Source: Ideonella_A sakaiensis_A (lineage in GTDB: Bacteria > Pseudomonadota > Gammaproteobacteria > Burkholderiales > Burkholderiaceae_C). Taken from it: 64,000 bases of DNA. Within the stretch, counting starts at the first letter, position 1; every line of letters begins with the position of its first letter. A program made the translations under genes and the position numbers. This document shows, piece after piece, positions 44,758 through 52,855 of this stretch. Under the pieces are notes generated by a model that saw only the letters and a program-made list of their open reading frames with translations, ran no database searches and was not told the origin of the DNA. The stretch covers positions 1,922,001 through 1,986,000 of the forward strand of contig NZ_CP182947.1 of assembly GCF_048320135.1 (NCBI RefSeq), written 5' to 3'.

Positions 44758-45183
44758 ATGTCCCAGCTCACCCCGACCGCCCTCGCGCTGACCGGCTTCA
44801 TCGCATGGACGCTGGCGCTGCTGATCGTGATGGAGGCCAACCGGACCCGGCTGGTGATCGCCGGCAAGGTCGCGGCCAACGGCTTCACACCCGACAACGC
44901 GAACCTGTCGCCGTTCATGCAGCGGCTGGCGCGCGCACATGCCAACTGCATCGAGAGCCTGCCGATCTTCGGCGGCCTGATGCTGGTTGCGCTGCTGACC
45001 GGGCGCAGCGCGGTGACCGATCCGCTGGCCTATGCCTTCCTCGCCGCCCGGGTCGTGCAGTCGAGCATCCACCTCGCGTCGCTCAGTGCGGCGGCGGTAT
45101 CGGCGCGATTCACCGCGTTTGCGGTGCAGATGGTGATCGGCGTCGTCTGGGTGGTTGGCCTGCTGATGTCCGCAGGCAGCTGA
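44758..45183 (+). CDS. MAPEG family membrane protein
   Basis: A 141-aa protein with four predicted helices. The MAPEG pattern (membrane-associated proteins in eicosanoid and glutathione metabolism) is seen in VMEANRTRLVIAGKVAANGF, then RLARAHANCIESLPIFGGLM with the conserved R..RAH.N..E signature, and AARVVQSSIHLAS. Bacterial members are often glutathione-related but most are untested. GGAGG lies ~10 nt upstream of the ATG at 44758. Confidence 0.92.
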   Translation: MSQLTPTALALTGFIAWTLALLIVMEANRTRLVIAGKVAANGFTPDNANLSPFMQRLARAHANCIESLPIFGGLMLVALLTGRSAVTDPLAYAFLAARVVQSSIHLASLSAAAVSARFTAFAVQMVIGVVWVVGLLMSAGS

Positions 45184-45282
45184 CACGGCCGACGGGCTTG
45201 CCGCGGCGGCGGTTTCGGATCAAGCTGCACCCACCGATGCTCGAGAACGCGGCCCGCTCTCCCGCCGCGTCAGCAGATTGCC

Positions 45283-45729
45283 ATGTCGAACCGCCGCTTT
45301 TTCATCACCCGCGCAATCGTCGGCCCGACGGTCGGCTTCGGCCTCACATCGCTGTCGTTCGGCAACAGTGCCGGGCATCCGGACCGGCGCTGGTACGACG
45401 TGGCGGCACAGATGCTCGAGCGGGCGCGCTCCTGGAACGACCAGCCGTATGGCGCGGTGCTGGTCGCCGGCGGCGCAGTGATCGGCGAAGGTCCGAGCCG
45501 CGTCGTCAGGGACGGCAATCCCGATGCCCATGCCGAGCGGGTCGCGATCGCCGATGCGCAGCGTCGGCTCGGGCGCACCGATCTGGCCGGCAGCGTGCTG
45601 TATTCGACCAGCCGGCCCTGCGCGGCCTGTGAAGCCGCGGCCTATCGGGCCGGTGTCAGCAGGATGTATGTCGGCGCGGCGCTCGACGATGCCGGGCGCC
45701 CGGGCGTTGCCGGACGCTGGTCACGATGA
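45283..45729 (+). CDS. Cytidine/deoxycytidylate-deaminase-like protein with Tat-like N-terminus
   Basis: A 148-aa zinc hydrolase of the CDA/tRNA-adenosine deaminase fold. Zinc and catalytic residues are H83 and E85 (DAHAERVAI) and C113/C116 (RPCAACEAAA). These define nucleoside and guanine deaminases; the substrate cannot be read from sequence. The N-terminus (MSNRRFFITRAIVGPTVGFG) carries a twin-arginine-like RRFF followed by an apolar stretch, unusual for this cytosolic family. The stop lies 9 bp inside the end of the convergent GAF gene. Confidence 0.8.
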   Translation: MSNRRFFITRAIVGPTVGFGLTSLSFGNSAGHPDRRWYDVAAQMLERARSWNDQPYGAVLVAGGAVIGEGPSRVVRDGNPDAHAERVAIADAQRRLGRTDLAGSVLYSTSRPCAACEAAAYRAGVSRMYVGAALDDAGRPGVAGRWSR

Positions 45730-46335
45730 CCGCCAGGGCCTGATGACCCGTCTCCAGTCCGAAATCTCCAGCGGCGGCGCCGGCACGGCGGTCGGTGCGA
45801 TCGATACCGCCAGCCGCCGCGCTTCCAGCAACGCCATCACCCGCAGCGCCAGCGTCTGCAATTCGGTGCGTTGTGCATCGCTGAGCCCGGCAGGTCGTGC
45901 CACCGTGTCGAGCACGCAGATCATGCCGAGCGGCCGGCCATCGGTATCGAGCAGTGGTGCGCCGGCGTAGAAAGCGATGTGCGGGTCGCCGTAGACCATC
46001 GGATTCGAATTGACACGCGGGTCCACGCTTGCGTCGGGAACGACGAAGATGCCGTCGTGGTCGATCGCCTTCGCGCAGATCGAGCGCTCGATCGTCGTCT
46101 CCGACTGATCAATTCCGATGCGTGCCTTGAACCACTGGCGTTGCCGGTCGACCAGCGTGATCAATGCCATCGGTGCCTGGCAAGACGCTGCAGCGCGGGC
46201 GACGAGTTCGTCGAACGCCGGCTCGGCAGGCGTATCGAGGATGCCGCAGCGGCGCAGCGATTCGAGGCGCGCCGGATCTGCAAGCCGCGGCGAGCGATGG
46301 GTTGCCTGGTCCGGAAGATTGCACTGCATGGCCAT
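45721..46335 (-). CDS. GAF domain protein
   Basis: A 204-aa stand-alone GAF sensor. The domain (residues ~45-170) shows DELVARAAASCQAPMALITL, VDRQRQWFKARIG, FYAGAPLLDTDGRPLGMICV and the following short helix. It is of the same type as the GAF half of the protein at 58687-59826 (shared ILDT...LV and RFYAG/AFYAG blocks). No output domain is attached, so it may act through a partner. The likely start is the ATG at 46335 with GAGG a few nt upstream. Confidence 0.85.
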   Translation of the reverse strand: MAMQCNLPDQATHRSPRLADPARLESLRRCGILDTPAEPAFDELVARAAASCQAPMALITLVDRQRQWFKARIGIDQSETTIERSICAKAIDHDGIFVVPDASVDPRVNSNPMVYGDPHIAFYAGAPLLDTDGRPLGMICVLDTVARPAGLSDAQRTELQTLALRVMALLEARRLAVSIAPTAVPAPPLEISDWRRVIRPWRSS

Positions 46336-46564
46336 CGATCCTCTTGCTGCGCCGTTGACGCACCATCGGACGCCAGTCGGAAAAGTTGAGGAACAGTCGG
46401 CAGCGTCCGTGAAGCACGTCACGCCGATGTCAAGCAGTCCTCGATGGCGGCCCCGATGCTGGCGCGACGGCGCAGCGCGGTGGATCGGCCGGCATCCGGG
46501 GGCGGCCCGGTCCTACGGCAAAAGGCCTCGGCGGTGTTTATGGTGGTTCTTCAAGGGAGACTGC

Positions 46565-47059
46565 ATGCCGAACGACCACCGAGACCAAGCCACCATCAGC
46601 AAAGGCCTGCTCGCTGGCCTCGCTGCGACTGCCGTGTTGTCGGCGCTGATGTGGGTGAAAGCGATGATGGGCGTGATGCCTGAACTCGACCTGCCCGGCA
46701 TGCTGGCATCGATGATGGGCGCACCCGACACGCCGGCACTCGGCTGGGCAGCGCATTTGATGATCGGCATCGTCGGCTACGGCCTGCTGATCAGCAAAGC
46801 CGGCCTGCTCGCGACCGGCAGCCCGATCACCAACGGAATCGTGCTCGCCGCAGTCGGCTGGCTGGTGATGATGGTGGTGCTGATGCCGCTGGCGGGCGCC
46901 GGCCTGTTTGCACTGTCGCTGGGCCTGATGGCGCCGCTGATGACGCTGATGCTGCACCTGATCTTCGGCGCCGTGCTTGGCTGGGCCTTCGGCAGGCTGG
47001 TCAGTGATGCCCGGGCAATGGGCGGGCATCATCGGCCAGGGCAGCCAAGACACGTCTGA
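46565..47059 (+). CDS. DUF6789-type small membrane protein
   Basis: A 164-aa inner-membrane protein with four helices: GLLAGLAATAVLSALMWVKA, AAHLMIGIVGYGLLISKAG, NGIVLAAVGWLVMMVVLMPL and LMTLMLHLIFGAVLGWAFG. Met- and Gly-rich; no catalytic motif. It is divergent from the GAF gene across a 229-bp gap with no recognisable element. Function unknown. Confidence 0.8.
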   Translation: MPNDHRDQATISKGLLAGLAATAVLSALMWVKAMMGVMPELDLPGMLASMMGAPDTPALGWAAHLMIGIVGYGLLISKAGLLATGSPITNGIVLAAVGWLVMMVVLMPLAGAGLFALSLGLMAPLMTLMLHLIFGAVLGWAFGRLVSDARAMGGHHRPGQPRHV

Positions 47060-47147
47060 ACCCGTTCCGCGGACGGGCCGCCGAGGCCGCTCGCCGCGAT
47101 GCGATCGGAGCCGCCCGCCGAAGCGGTCCGGCTGCTGAGGTCCTGCG

Positions 47148-48878
47148 TCAGCCCGCCTCGCCGTCCCGCCACGCCCGCTCGGCGGTATCCCAGGCGCCGA
47201 GCGCCTGCAGATCGGGCACCCAGGCGAGGCCTGACTTCGCATCCGACGATGCCGCTTCCGGCGTCACCAGCACGTCGAGCAGCGCCGGGCGGTTTGCCAT
47301 TGCGCGCTCGATTGCTGCCGGCAGGTCCTCGGCGCGCTCGACGCGTTCGGCATGCAGGCCGAAGCCGCGCGCCATCGCCGCATGGTCGGCAAACTGCAGC
47401 CGCGTGCCGACGACCTTGCCGTGGGTTTCCTGCTGGTCGCGCACCTCGATCGCCCACGATCCGTTGTTCGCGACGACGATCAGCACCGGCGCCTTGTGGC
47501 GCGCCGCGGTATCGATTTCCATCGCATTGAAGCCGAACGAGCCGTCGCCGGTCGCGACCACAACCGTCTGGTCCAGCCGCGCCAGGCTGGCGGCGATGCC
47601 GAACGGTGTGCCGATGCCGATGCAGCCGAGCGAGCCGGGGTCGAGGTAGGTCTGAGCCGGCAGGCCGACACGGGCAAAACTGAGGAAATCGCCACCGTCG
47701 GCGACCACCACCGCATCGCGCGGCAGCGCATCGCGCAGCGCGGCGAGCAGCTTGTTCGGATGCATCAGGCCGTCGCTGCCGGGTGCGGCGTTGGCCATCG
47801 ACTGGATCAACTTGTCGGCGCGCACCTGGTGCTTGCTGCGAACACCGTCGGCCCAGCCCCGGTCGGTGGCCGGCTTGCGGTCACCGGCCGCGGCGAGCAT
47901 CGCCTCGAGCGCGGCCGACACCGTTGCCAGCACCTCGGCAGCGCCGCGGCGGTTGTCGCGCAATTCGGCAGCACAGTCGGCGATGCGGACGAACTTGGCA
48001 TCGCCGAAGATCGCCGGCGAGCCGTAGGCGAGCTGGAAATCGAGCCGGCGGCCGAGCGTGACGATGACGTCGGCCTCGCCCATCACCGAGCCGCGCATTG
48101 CGGCGACCACCGACGGGTGGTCGTCGCCGACCAGGCCGCGGCTCTCGCCGGTATCGAGATACAGCGCGCCGGTGCGGTCGAGCAGCTCACGCAACGGACC
48201 GGCGGCGCCACGCGCGCCACGGCCCGAAATCACCAGCGGCCGCTTCGCCGACCACAGCAGCTCGACCGCCTGCGCAACCGACTCCGGATCGGGCAGCACG
48301 CGGCGCACCTGCCGCGGCGCCATCAGCTCGGGCAGTTGCACCGCCGCCGAGACCGGTGCGCGCAACGTGTCGACCGGGAAGTCGAGGTAGGCCGGGCCAG
48401 GTTCGCCGCCGTGGCCGAGCGCGCGGGCAACCGCCTCGTCGAGCTCCTGCAGCGCAAGGTCGGGCTCGCGCACGGTGCGCGCATAACGGGTCAGCGGCCG
48501 GACGAATTCGGTGTGGATCATGTCCTGCAGCGCGCCGCGGTTCTCCTGCGCGCGCGGCGGCGTGCCGGACAGCACCAGCACCGGTGCGCGGGCCACGTGG
48601 GCATTCGCGATGCCAGTCATCGCATTGGTCACGCCTGGGCCGGCCGTGACCATTGCCACGCCGAGGCCGCCCGTCAGTTCGGCATGGGCATGCGCCATGT
48701 AGACGGCAGCGCGCTCGTCGCGAACGTCGACGATGCGGATGCCTTCGGCGTCGAGGCGCATCCAGATCGGCATGATGTGGCCGCCGCACAAGGCAAACAC
48801 CCGGTCGACGCCGCGCGCCTTCAGAAAGCGCGCGATCAGCGCTGCGGTGCTCTGCTCGGTGACGTGGGGGGTGCTCAT
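47148..48878 (-). CDS. ThDP-dependent enzyme (acetolactate synthase/2-hydroxyacyl-CoA lyase/oxalyl-CoA decarboxylase group)
   Basis: A 576-aa enzyme with the three-domain POX fold. The N-terminal PYR domain has the cofactor-activating Glu in RDERAAVYMAHAHAELTG and VTAGPGVTNAMTGIANAHVA. The PP domain has GDGSFGFNAMEIDTAARHKA ... VANN (Mg-ThDP motif GDG-x-NN). It could be annotated as acetolactate synthase. Its divergent partner is an acyl-CoA ligase, which points instead to C-C cleavage or decarboxylation of a 2-hydroxy- or 2-oxoacyl-CoA; that is inference. GAGGAG lies 8 nt before the ATG at 48878. It shares a 130-bp promoter region carrying two palindromes. Confidence 0.87.
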   Translation of the reverse strand: MSTPHVTEQSTAALIARFLKARGVDRVFALCGGHIMPIWMRLDAEGIRIVDVRDERAAVYMAHAHAELTGGLGVAMVTAGPGVTNAMTGIANAHVARAPVLVLSGTPPRAQENRGALQDMIHTEFVRPLTRYARTVREPDLALQELDEAVARALGHGGEPGPAYLDFPVDTLRAPVSAAVQLPELMAPRQVRRVLPDPESVAQAVELLWSAKRPLVISGRGARGAAGPLRELLDRTGALYLDTGESRGLVGDDHPSVVAAMRGSVMGEADVIVTLGRRLDFQLAYGSPAIFGDAKFVRIADCAAELRDNRRGAAEVLATVSAALEAMLAAAGDRKPATDRGWADGVRSKHQVRADKLIQSMANAAPGSDGLMHPNKLLAALRDALPRDAVVVADGGDFLSFARVGLPAQTYLDPGSLGCIGIGTPFGIAASLARLDQTVVVATGDGSFGFNAMEIDTAARHKAPVLIVVANNGSWAIEVRDQQETHGKVVGTRLQFADHAAMARGFGLHAERVERAEDLPAAIERAMANRPALLDVLVTPEAASSDAKSGLAWVPDLQALGAWDTAERAWRDGEAG

Positions 48879-48916
48879 CGATCGGTCTCCTCTGGTGGAC
48901 GGTCCGGCAATGGTAT

Positions 48917-48928
48917 TCTGAATTCAGA
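48917..48928. promoter_or_regulatory. Palindromic operator-like site 1
   Basis: A perfect 12-bp palindrome, tctgaattcaga, in the divergent promoter region between the ThDP enzyme and the acyl-CoA ligase. It matches the core of site 2. A GntR-type regulator two genes downstream on the plus strand is the obvious candidate ligand-responsive binder. Confidence 0.6.
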
Positions 48929-48957
48929 GTTCGAAAATAAGGGGAATCCCTGGTTGA

Positions 48958-48973
48958 ACTCTGAATTCAGAGT
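48958..48973. promoter_or_regulatory. Palindromic operator-like site 2
   Basis: A perfect 16-bp palindrome, actctgaattcagagt. Its centre is 43 bp from that of site 1, close to four helical turns, so dimers bound at both sites would face the same side of the DNA. It lies 35 bp before the ligase start codon, where a repressor could block transcription. Confidence 0.65.
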
Positions 48974-49008
48974 GCGATGATGCAGGCCTCAGCTTCGAGG
49001 ATAGACCG

Positions 49009-50559
49009 ATGAACCACCTGCTCACCGTTGCCGATGCCGTTGCCACCCACGCCCGGCTGACGCCGAACAAGCTCGGCGCCCGCGACTCGCGCCGTTCGCT
49101 CAGCTTCGCCGAATGGAACAACCGCGCCTGCCGGCTCGCCAACGGCCTGCTCGGCCTCGGCCTGGCGAAGGGCGACCGCGTCGCGCTGCTCGCCTACAAC
49201 TGCGTCGAGTGGATGGAGATCTATGTCGCGCTGGCGCGCGCCGGGCTGGTTGCGGTGCCGATCAATTTCCGGCTGACCGCGCCGGAGATCGCCTATATCG
49301 CTGCCAACTGCCGCGCCCGCGCCTTCATCGTGCAGGACGAGCTGCTCGACCGTGTCGAGCCGATCCGTGCCGAATTGACGATCGAGCCACATTGCTGGGT
49401 CGCATTCGGCCATGGCGCGACGGCGCCGGGTTATACGAATTACGAGGATCTGATCGCGCTCGCGTCGGACGCCGCGCCAAAGGTCGACGTGCGGCCGACC
49501 GATACCTGCGCGCTGATGTACACCTCGGGCACGACTGGCCGGCCGAAAGGCGCGATCCGCAGCCACGAGGGCAATACGCTGATTGCGTTTGCGACCGCGC
49601 TCGAGATGGGCTTCAAGCGCGACGACACCGCGCTGCTGGTGATGCCGATGTGCCACGCGAACTCGCTCTATTTCAGCCACACCTTCGTCCACCTCGGCGC
49701 CACCTGCGTGATCGACGACCGCAAGAGTTTCGATGCCCAGGCGCTGCTGGCGACGCTGGCGCAGCAGAAGGTCACGTTCACGTCGCTGGTGCCGACCCAC
49801 TACATCATGATGCTGGCGCTGCCGTCGCAGACGAAGGCGCGCTACGACGTCAGCGCGGTCGAGAAGCTGATGATCTCGTCGGCCCCGGCACGCAAGGACA
49901 CCAAGCTCGCGATCCTCGAGTTCTTCCGCAACGGCCAGCTGTACGAGCTGTATGGCTCGACCGAGGCCGGCTGGGTGACGCTGCTGCGCCCCGACGAGCA
50001 GATCGACAAGCTCGGTTCGGTCGGCCGCGAGTGGGCCGGTTCCGGAGCGATCCGCATCCTCGACCCGGCCGGCAACGAGGTGCCCGACGGCGAGGTCGGC
50101 GAGTTGTATTCGCGCACGCCGTATGTCTTCGACGGCTACTGGGAGAACCCGGACAAGACCGCCGAGGCGATGAACGGCGACTGGTGCTCGGTCGGCGACA
50201 TGGCGCGCCGCGACAGCGAGGGCTATATCCACCTCGTCGACCGCAAGAGCAACATGATCATCAGCGGCGGTGAAAACGTCTACCCGTCGGAGGTCGAAAG
50301 CATCCTCGGCGCGCACCCGAAGATCAAGGACATCGCGGTCGTCGGCGTGCCGCACGACAAATGGGGCGAGGCGGTGCAGGCGGTCGCGGTGCTGCACGAA
50401 CCGGCCACCGAGGCCGAGATCCTCGACTGGTGCCGCAGCCGGATGGCCGGCTACAAGCGGCCGCAGGCAATCCTGTTCGTCGACGAGGCCGAGATGCCGC
50501 GCACCGCGACCGGCAAGATCCTGCACCGCGTGCTGCGCGAGCAACTGGTCAGCCGCTGA
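49009..50559 (+). CDS. Acyl-CoA ligase (AMP-forming, class I adenylate-forming enzyme)
   Basis: A 516-aa enzyme that activates a carboxylic acid to its CoA thioester through an acyl-AMP. The P-loop TSGTTGRPKG is at 172-181; LYGSTEAGW, GYWENPDKTAEAM, the hinge region VDRKSNMIISGGENVYPSEV, and the catalytic Lys K503 (TATGKILHRV) follow. It is closest in feel to crotonobetaine/carnitine- or short hydroxyacyl-CoA ligases. GAGG lies upstream of the ATG at 49009. Divergent from the ThDP enzyme and 36 bp ahead of the GntR gene, it forms a regulated catabolic cassette. Confidence 0.9.
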   Translation: MNHLLTVADAVATHARLTPNKLGARDSRRSLSFAEWNNRACRLANGLLGLGLAKGDRVALLAYNCVEWMEIYVALARAGLVAVPINFRLTAPEIAYIAANCRARAFIVQDELLDRVEPIRAELTIEPHCWVAFGHGATAPGYTNYEDLIALASDAAPKVDVRPTDTCALMYTSGTTGRPKGAIRSHEGNTLIAFATALEMGFKRDDTALLVMPMCHANSLYFSHTFVHLGATCVIDDRKSFDAQALLATLAQQKVTFTSLVPTHYIMMLALPSQTKARYDVSAVEKLMISSAPARKDTKLAILEFFRNGQLYELYGSTEAGWVTLLRPDEQIDKLGSVGREWAGSGAIRILDPAGNEVPDGEVGELYSRTPYVFDGYWENPDKTAEAMNGDWCSVGDMARRDSEGYIHLVDRKSNMIISGGENVYPSEVESILGAHPKIKDIAVVGVPHDKWGEAVQAVAVLHEPATEAEILDWCRSRMAGYKRPQAILFVDEAEMPRTATGKILHRVLREQLVSR

Positions 50560-50595
50560 TTCGCCACGCTTCCTGCCACCTGCAACAATCACCCA

Positions 50596-51273
50596 ATGAA
50601 GGCACTGGCCACCGCACCCAATCTGGTCGAACAGGTTCGAGACGCACTGCTCGACGAAATCGCCGCCGGCAAGCTCGCGCCCGGCGACCGCATCATCCAG
50701 GAGCAGATCGCGCAGGCGCTCGGCGTCTCGCGGCAGCCGGTGCAGCAGGCGCTGGCGCTGCTGCGCAACCAGGGCGTACTGCACGACGCACCGGGCCGCG
50801 GCCTGATCGTCGCCCGGCTCGACCCGGAACATGTGCAGCACATGTACGACATGCGCGCGGTGATCGAGGGCCTGGCCTGCCGGCGCGCCGCCGAGACGAA
50901 TGCCGACAAGGCCGCGAAGCTCGGCCCGGCGCTGATCGACGCCGGCCGCCGCGCGGTTGCCAGCGGCTCGGTCGCGAAGATGATCGCCGCCGACATCCGC
51001 TTCCATGAATTCATTTACGGCCTGTCCGGCAACCCGCTGGTCGGGCCGGCACTGGCCACCCACCTGACCTATACGCAACGCGTGATGGGCGAGGTGCTGA
51101 TCAACAACGAGAAGCCGCGCGACATCTGGGACCAGCATGTCGAGATCCTCGACGCGATCGCCCGCGGCGACGGCGCCCGCGCCGAGGCGCTGGCCCGCGA
51201 ACACATCACGCAGGCAGCGGTCTTCATGATCGAGCGGTTGAAGGCGCCACAGGTGGAGGGCTTGGCGGTCTGA
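50596..51273 (+). CDS. GntR-family transcriptional regulator, FCD subfamily
   Basis: A 225-aa repressor-type protein. The N-terminal winged helix-turn-helix spans residues ~12-72 (GKLAPGDRIIQEQIAQALGV, then SRQPVQQALALL for the recognition helix). The helical FCD ligand domain follows (MYDMRAVIEGLACRRAAE, DIRFHEFIYGLSGN, HVEILDAIARGD). FCD regulators usually sense carboxylic acids. The gene lies just behind the ligase; the palindromes at 48917 and 48958 are its likely operators. Confidence 0.93.
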   Translation: MKALATAPNLVEQVRDALLDEIAAGKLAPGDRIIQEQIAQALGVSRQPVQQALALLRNQGVLHDAPGRGLIVARLDPEHVQHMYDMRAVIEGLACRRAAETNADKAAKLGPALIDAGRRAVASGSVAKMIAADIRFHEFIYGLSGNPLVGPALATHLTYTQRVMGEVLINNEKPRDIWDQHVEILDAIARGDGARAEALAREHITQAAVFMIERLKAPQVEGLAV

Positions 51274-51324
51274 CGAAAACGGGCTTTTGACCTGCCAACG
51301 CGGCAGGCAGGACCGTGGGCCCCT

Positions 51325-52848
51325 TCAGCGATCCGTCATCTCGAAATATTTCTCGAACAGATTGGCATCGTCGAAGTGGCGGCGGCCGACGAAGGCGGTC
51401 GCGTGGCGGCCCCATTGGCGCATCGCGCCGGGTTCGGGCACACCCATCGGCCAGAACAGATAACGCTCGCCGCGTTCGGTGCCGGGCACGATGCCGTCGG
51501 GGCGAAATGCGCTGCGGCGGGCCGGGCCGGCTTCGAGCGAGCGCAGCGTGTCGTCCTCGGCAAATGCGTAGCTGGCCTCGCGCGCAGCAAGGCCAGCCGC
51601 GCTGCCGACGACGACCCGCTGCAGGTAATGCGTGTGCGACGCCAGCAGCAGCGAGATCGGCGTGCCCGCATCGAGCGCCGGCAGCCGTTGCGGCACGAAG
51701 GCCGTTTCGTCGAGCGTCACCGGCTGCGGCTTCAAGCGGGCACGCGCGGTCGGAAAAAACAGGTGATAACAACCGCAGTGGTGCATCGAGTCGTAGACGA
51801 AGGGCTTGCCGCCCGGTGTCAGCGTGACCCGCCACAACACCGCGTCGAGGTGGCCGCCGAGCAGATCCCAGGCGGCTTCGAGCGGCCGCTCGGGAAACCA
51901 GATTGCATAGTTCAGCTGCAGCAGCACCTGCCCCTCAAACCGTGTATGTGAAATGCGCCGGTAGACCGTTGCCGGCCCGCGCGGATCGACAACCGGCGCG
52001 TCGCCACCGCGCCAGACCAGCGCGCCAGGACGATCCGCTGCACTGGCGACATCGACGACGAACGCCGGCGCAAAGAGGCGGAACAGCGCGTCGCGGTCTG
52101 CGCCTTGCGGATCCGGAATGCCGAGCGGGCTGGCGGATGCCGCACGCGCCAGCAGTGCCGCGACATCGTCGACAGGCGCTGCCGGCGGCGGCGCAAAGCG
52201 CACCCGTTCGCCATCGACAGGCAACAGGTGCATGGGCCGATCGAACACCGCCTGCGTGCGCGCATGCCACTGCCGCACGCCATGCGCAAACGGCAGCCGC
52301 GTCAGCCAGTACAGGCCGGCCACCCGCTGCCAGGTCTTGTAGTCGTCCGGTACACGCACCGCCTCGCGCAAGGCCGCGATGCGTTCGGGCGACGCCTTGT
52401 CGGCCCGCGCCAGCAAACCGGTGCAATGGGCCAGCGCGGTGCGCGCCGATGGCTGCGCGGTCAGCGTGTGCGCAGCGGCGTCGAGCTGCTGCTGCGTCGC
52501 GGCAGGCAGGTTCGCGACTTCGACCGCATGGCCCTCCTCGCCCAGCCGCGCCAGGCGGTCGATCCACTCATCGAGCGCACGCGGCCCGAGCGCATCGCCG
52601 GCATGACTGGCGAGGAAGCGGCTTGCACGAAGGTGCGGAAACCCGGGCACACGCGCCGCCATCGCATCGCCGACACCGGCGGCGGCGACCACTGCATCGG
52701 CCTGCCGCAAAAATTCTGCACATGGCGCGAGACCGTCGCGCGCCGGGTAAAACGCCGCCGTCTGCTGACGCGACCCGAGCTGCGAACAACCGCTGATCGC
52801 GACGGCCAGGCCGACAGCGATCAGGCGAGCAATCGAGTCAATGGACAT
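51325..52848 (-). CDS. Predicted lipoprotein of unknown function
   Basis: A 507-aa protein with a lipoprotein signal peptide (MSIDSIARLIAVGLAVAISG, lipid-modified C21). The large mature domain is rich in aromatic residues and carries notable segments: WFPERPLEAAWDLLGGHLDA, YDSMHHCGCYHLFFPT and LLLASHTHYLQRVV. The Cys/His cluster HHCGCYH could bind metal or form a catalytic site. I do not recognise the family. It is 7 bp downstream of the VWA gene on the same strand, so the two likely form an operon. Confidence 0.75.
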   Translation of the reverse strand: MSIDSIARLIAVGLAVAISGCSQLGSRQQTAAFYPARDGLAPCAEFLRQADAVVAAAGVGDAMAARVPGFPHLRASRFLASHAGDALGPRALDEWIDRLARLGEEGHAVEVANLPAATQQQLDAAAHTLTAQPSARTALAHCTGLLARADKASPERIAALREAVRVPDDYKTWQRVAGLYWLTRLPFAHGVRQWHARTQAVFDRPMHLLPVDGERVRFAPPPAAPVDDVAALLARAASASPLGIPDPQGADRDALFRLFAPAFVVDVASAADRPGALVWRGGDAPVVDPRGPATVYRRISHTRFEGQVLLQLNYAIWFPERPLEAAWDLLGGHLDAVLWRVTLTPGGKPFVYDSMHHCGCYHLFFPTARARLKPQPVTLDETAFVPQRLPALDAGTPISLLLASHTHYLQRVVVGSAAGLAAREASYAFAEDDTLRSLEAGPARRSAFRPDGIVPGTERGERYLFWPMGVPEPGAMRQWGRHATAFVGRRHFDDANLFEKYFEMTDR

Positions 52849-52855
52849 CTGACGA

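Noticed and set aside
48967..51204. 745-codon minus-strand frame
   Set aside because: It is antisense to the CoA ligase and GntR genes, both of which have clear family motifs.
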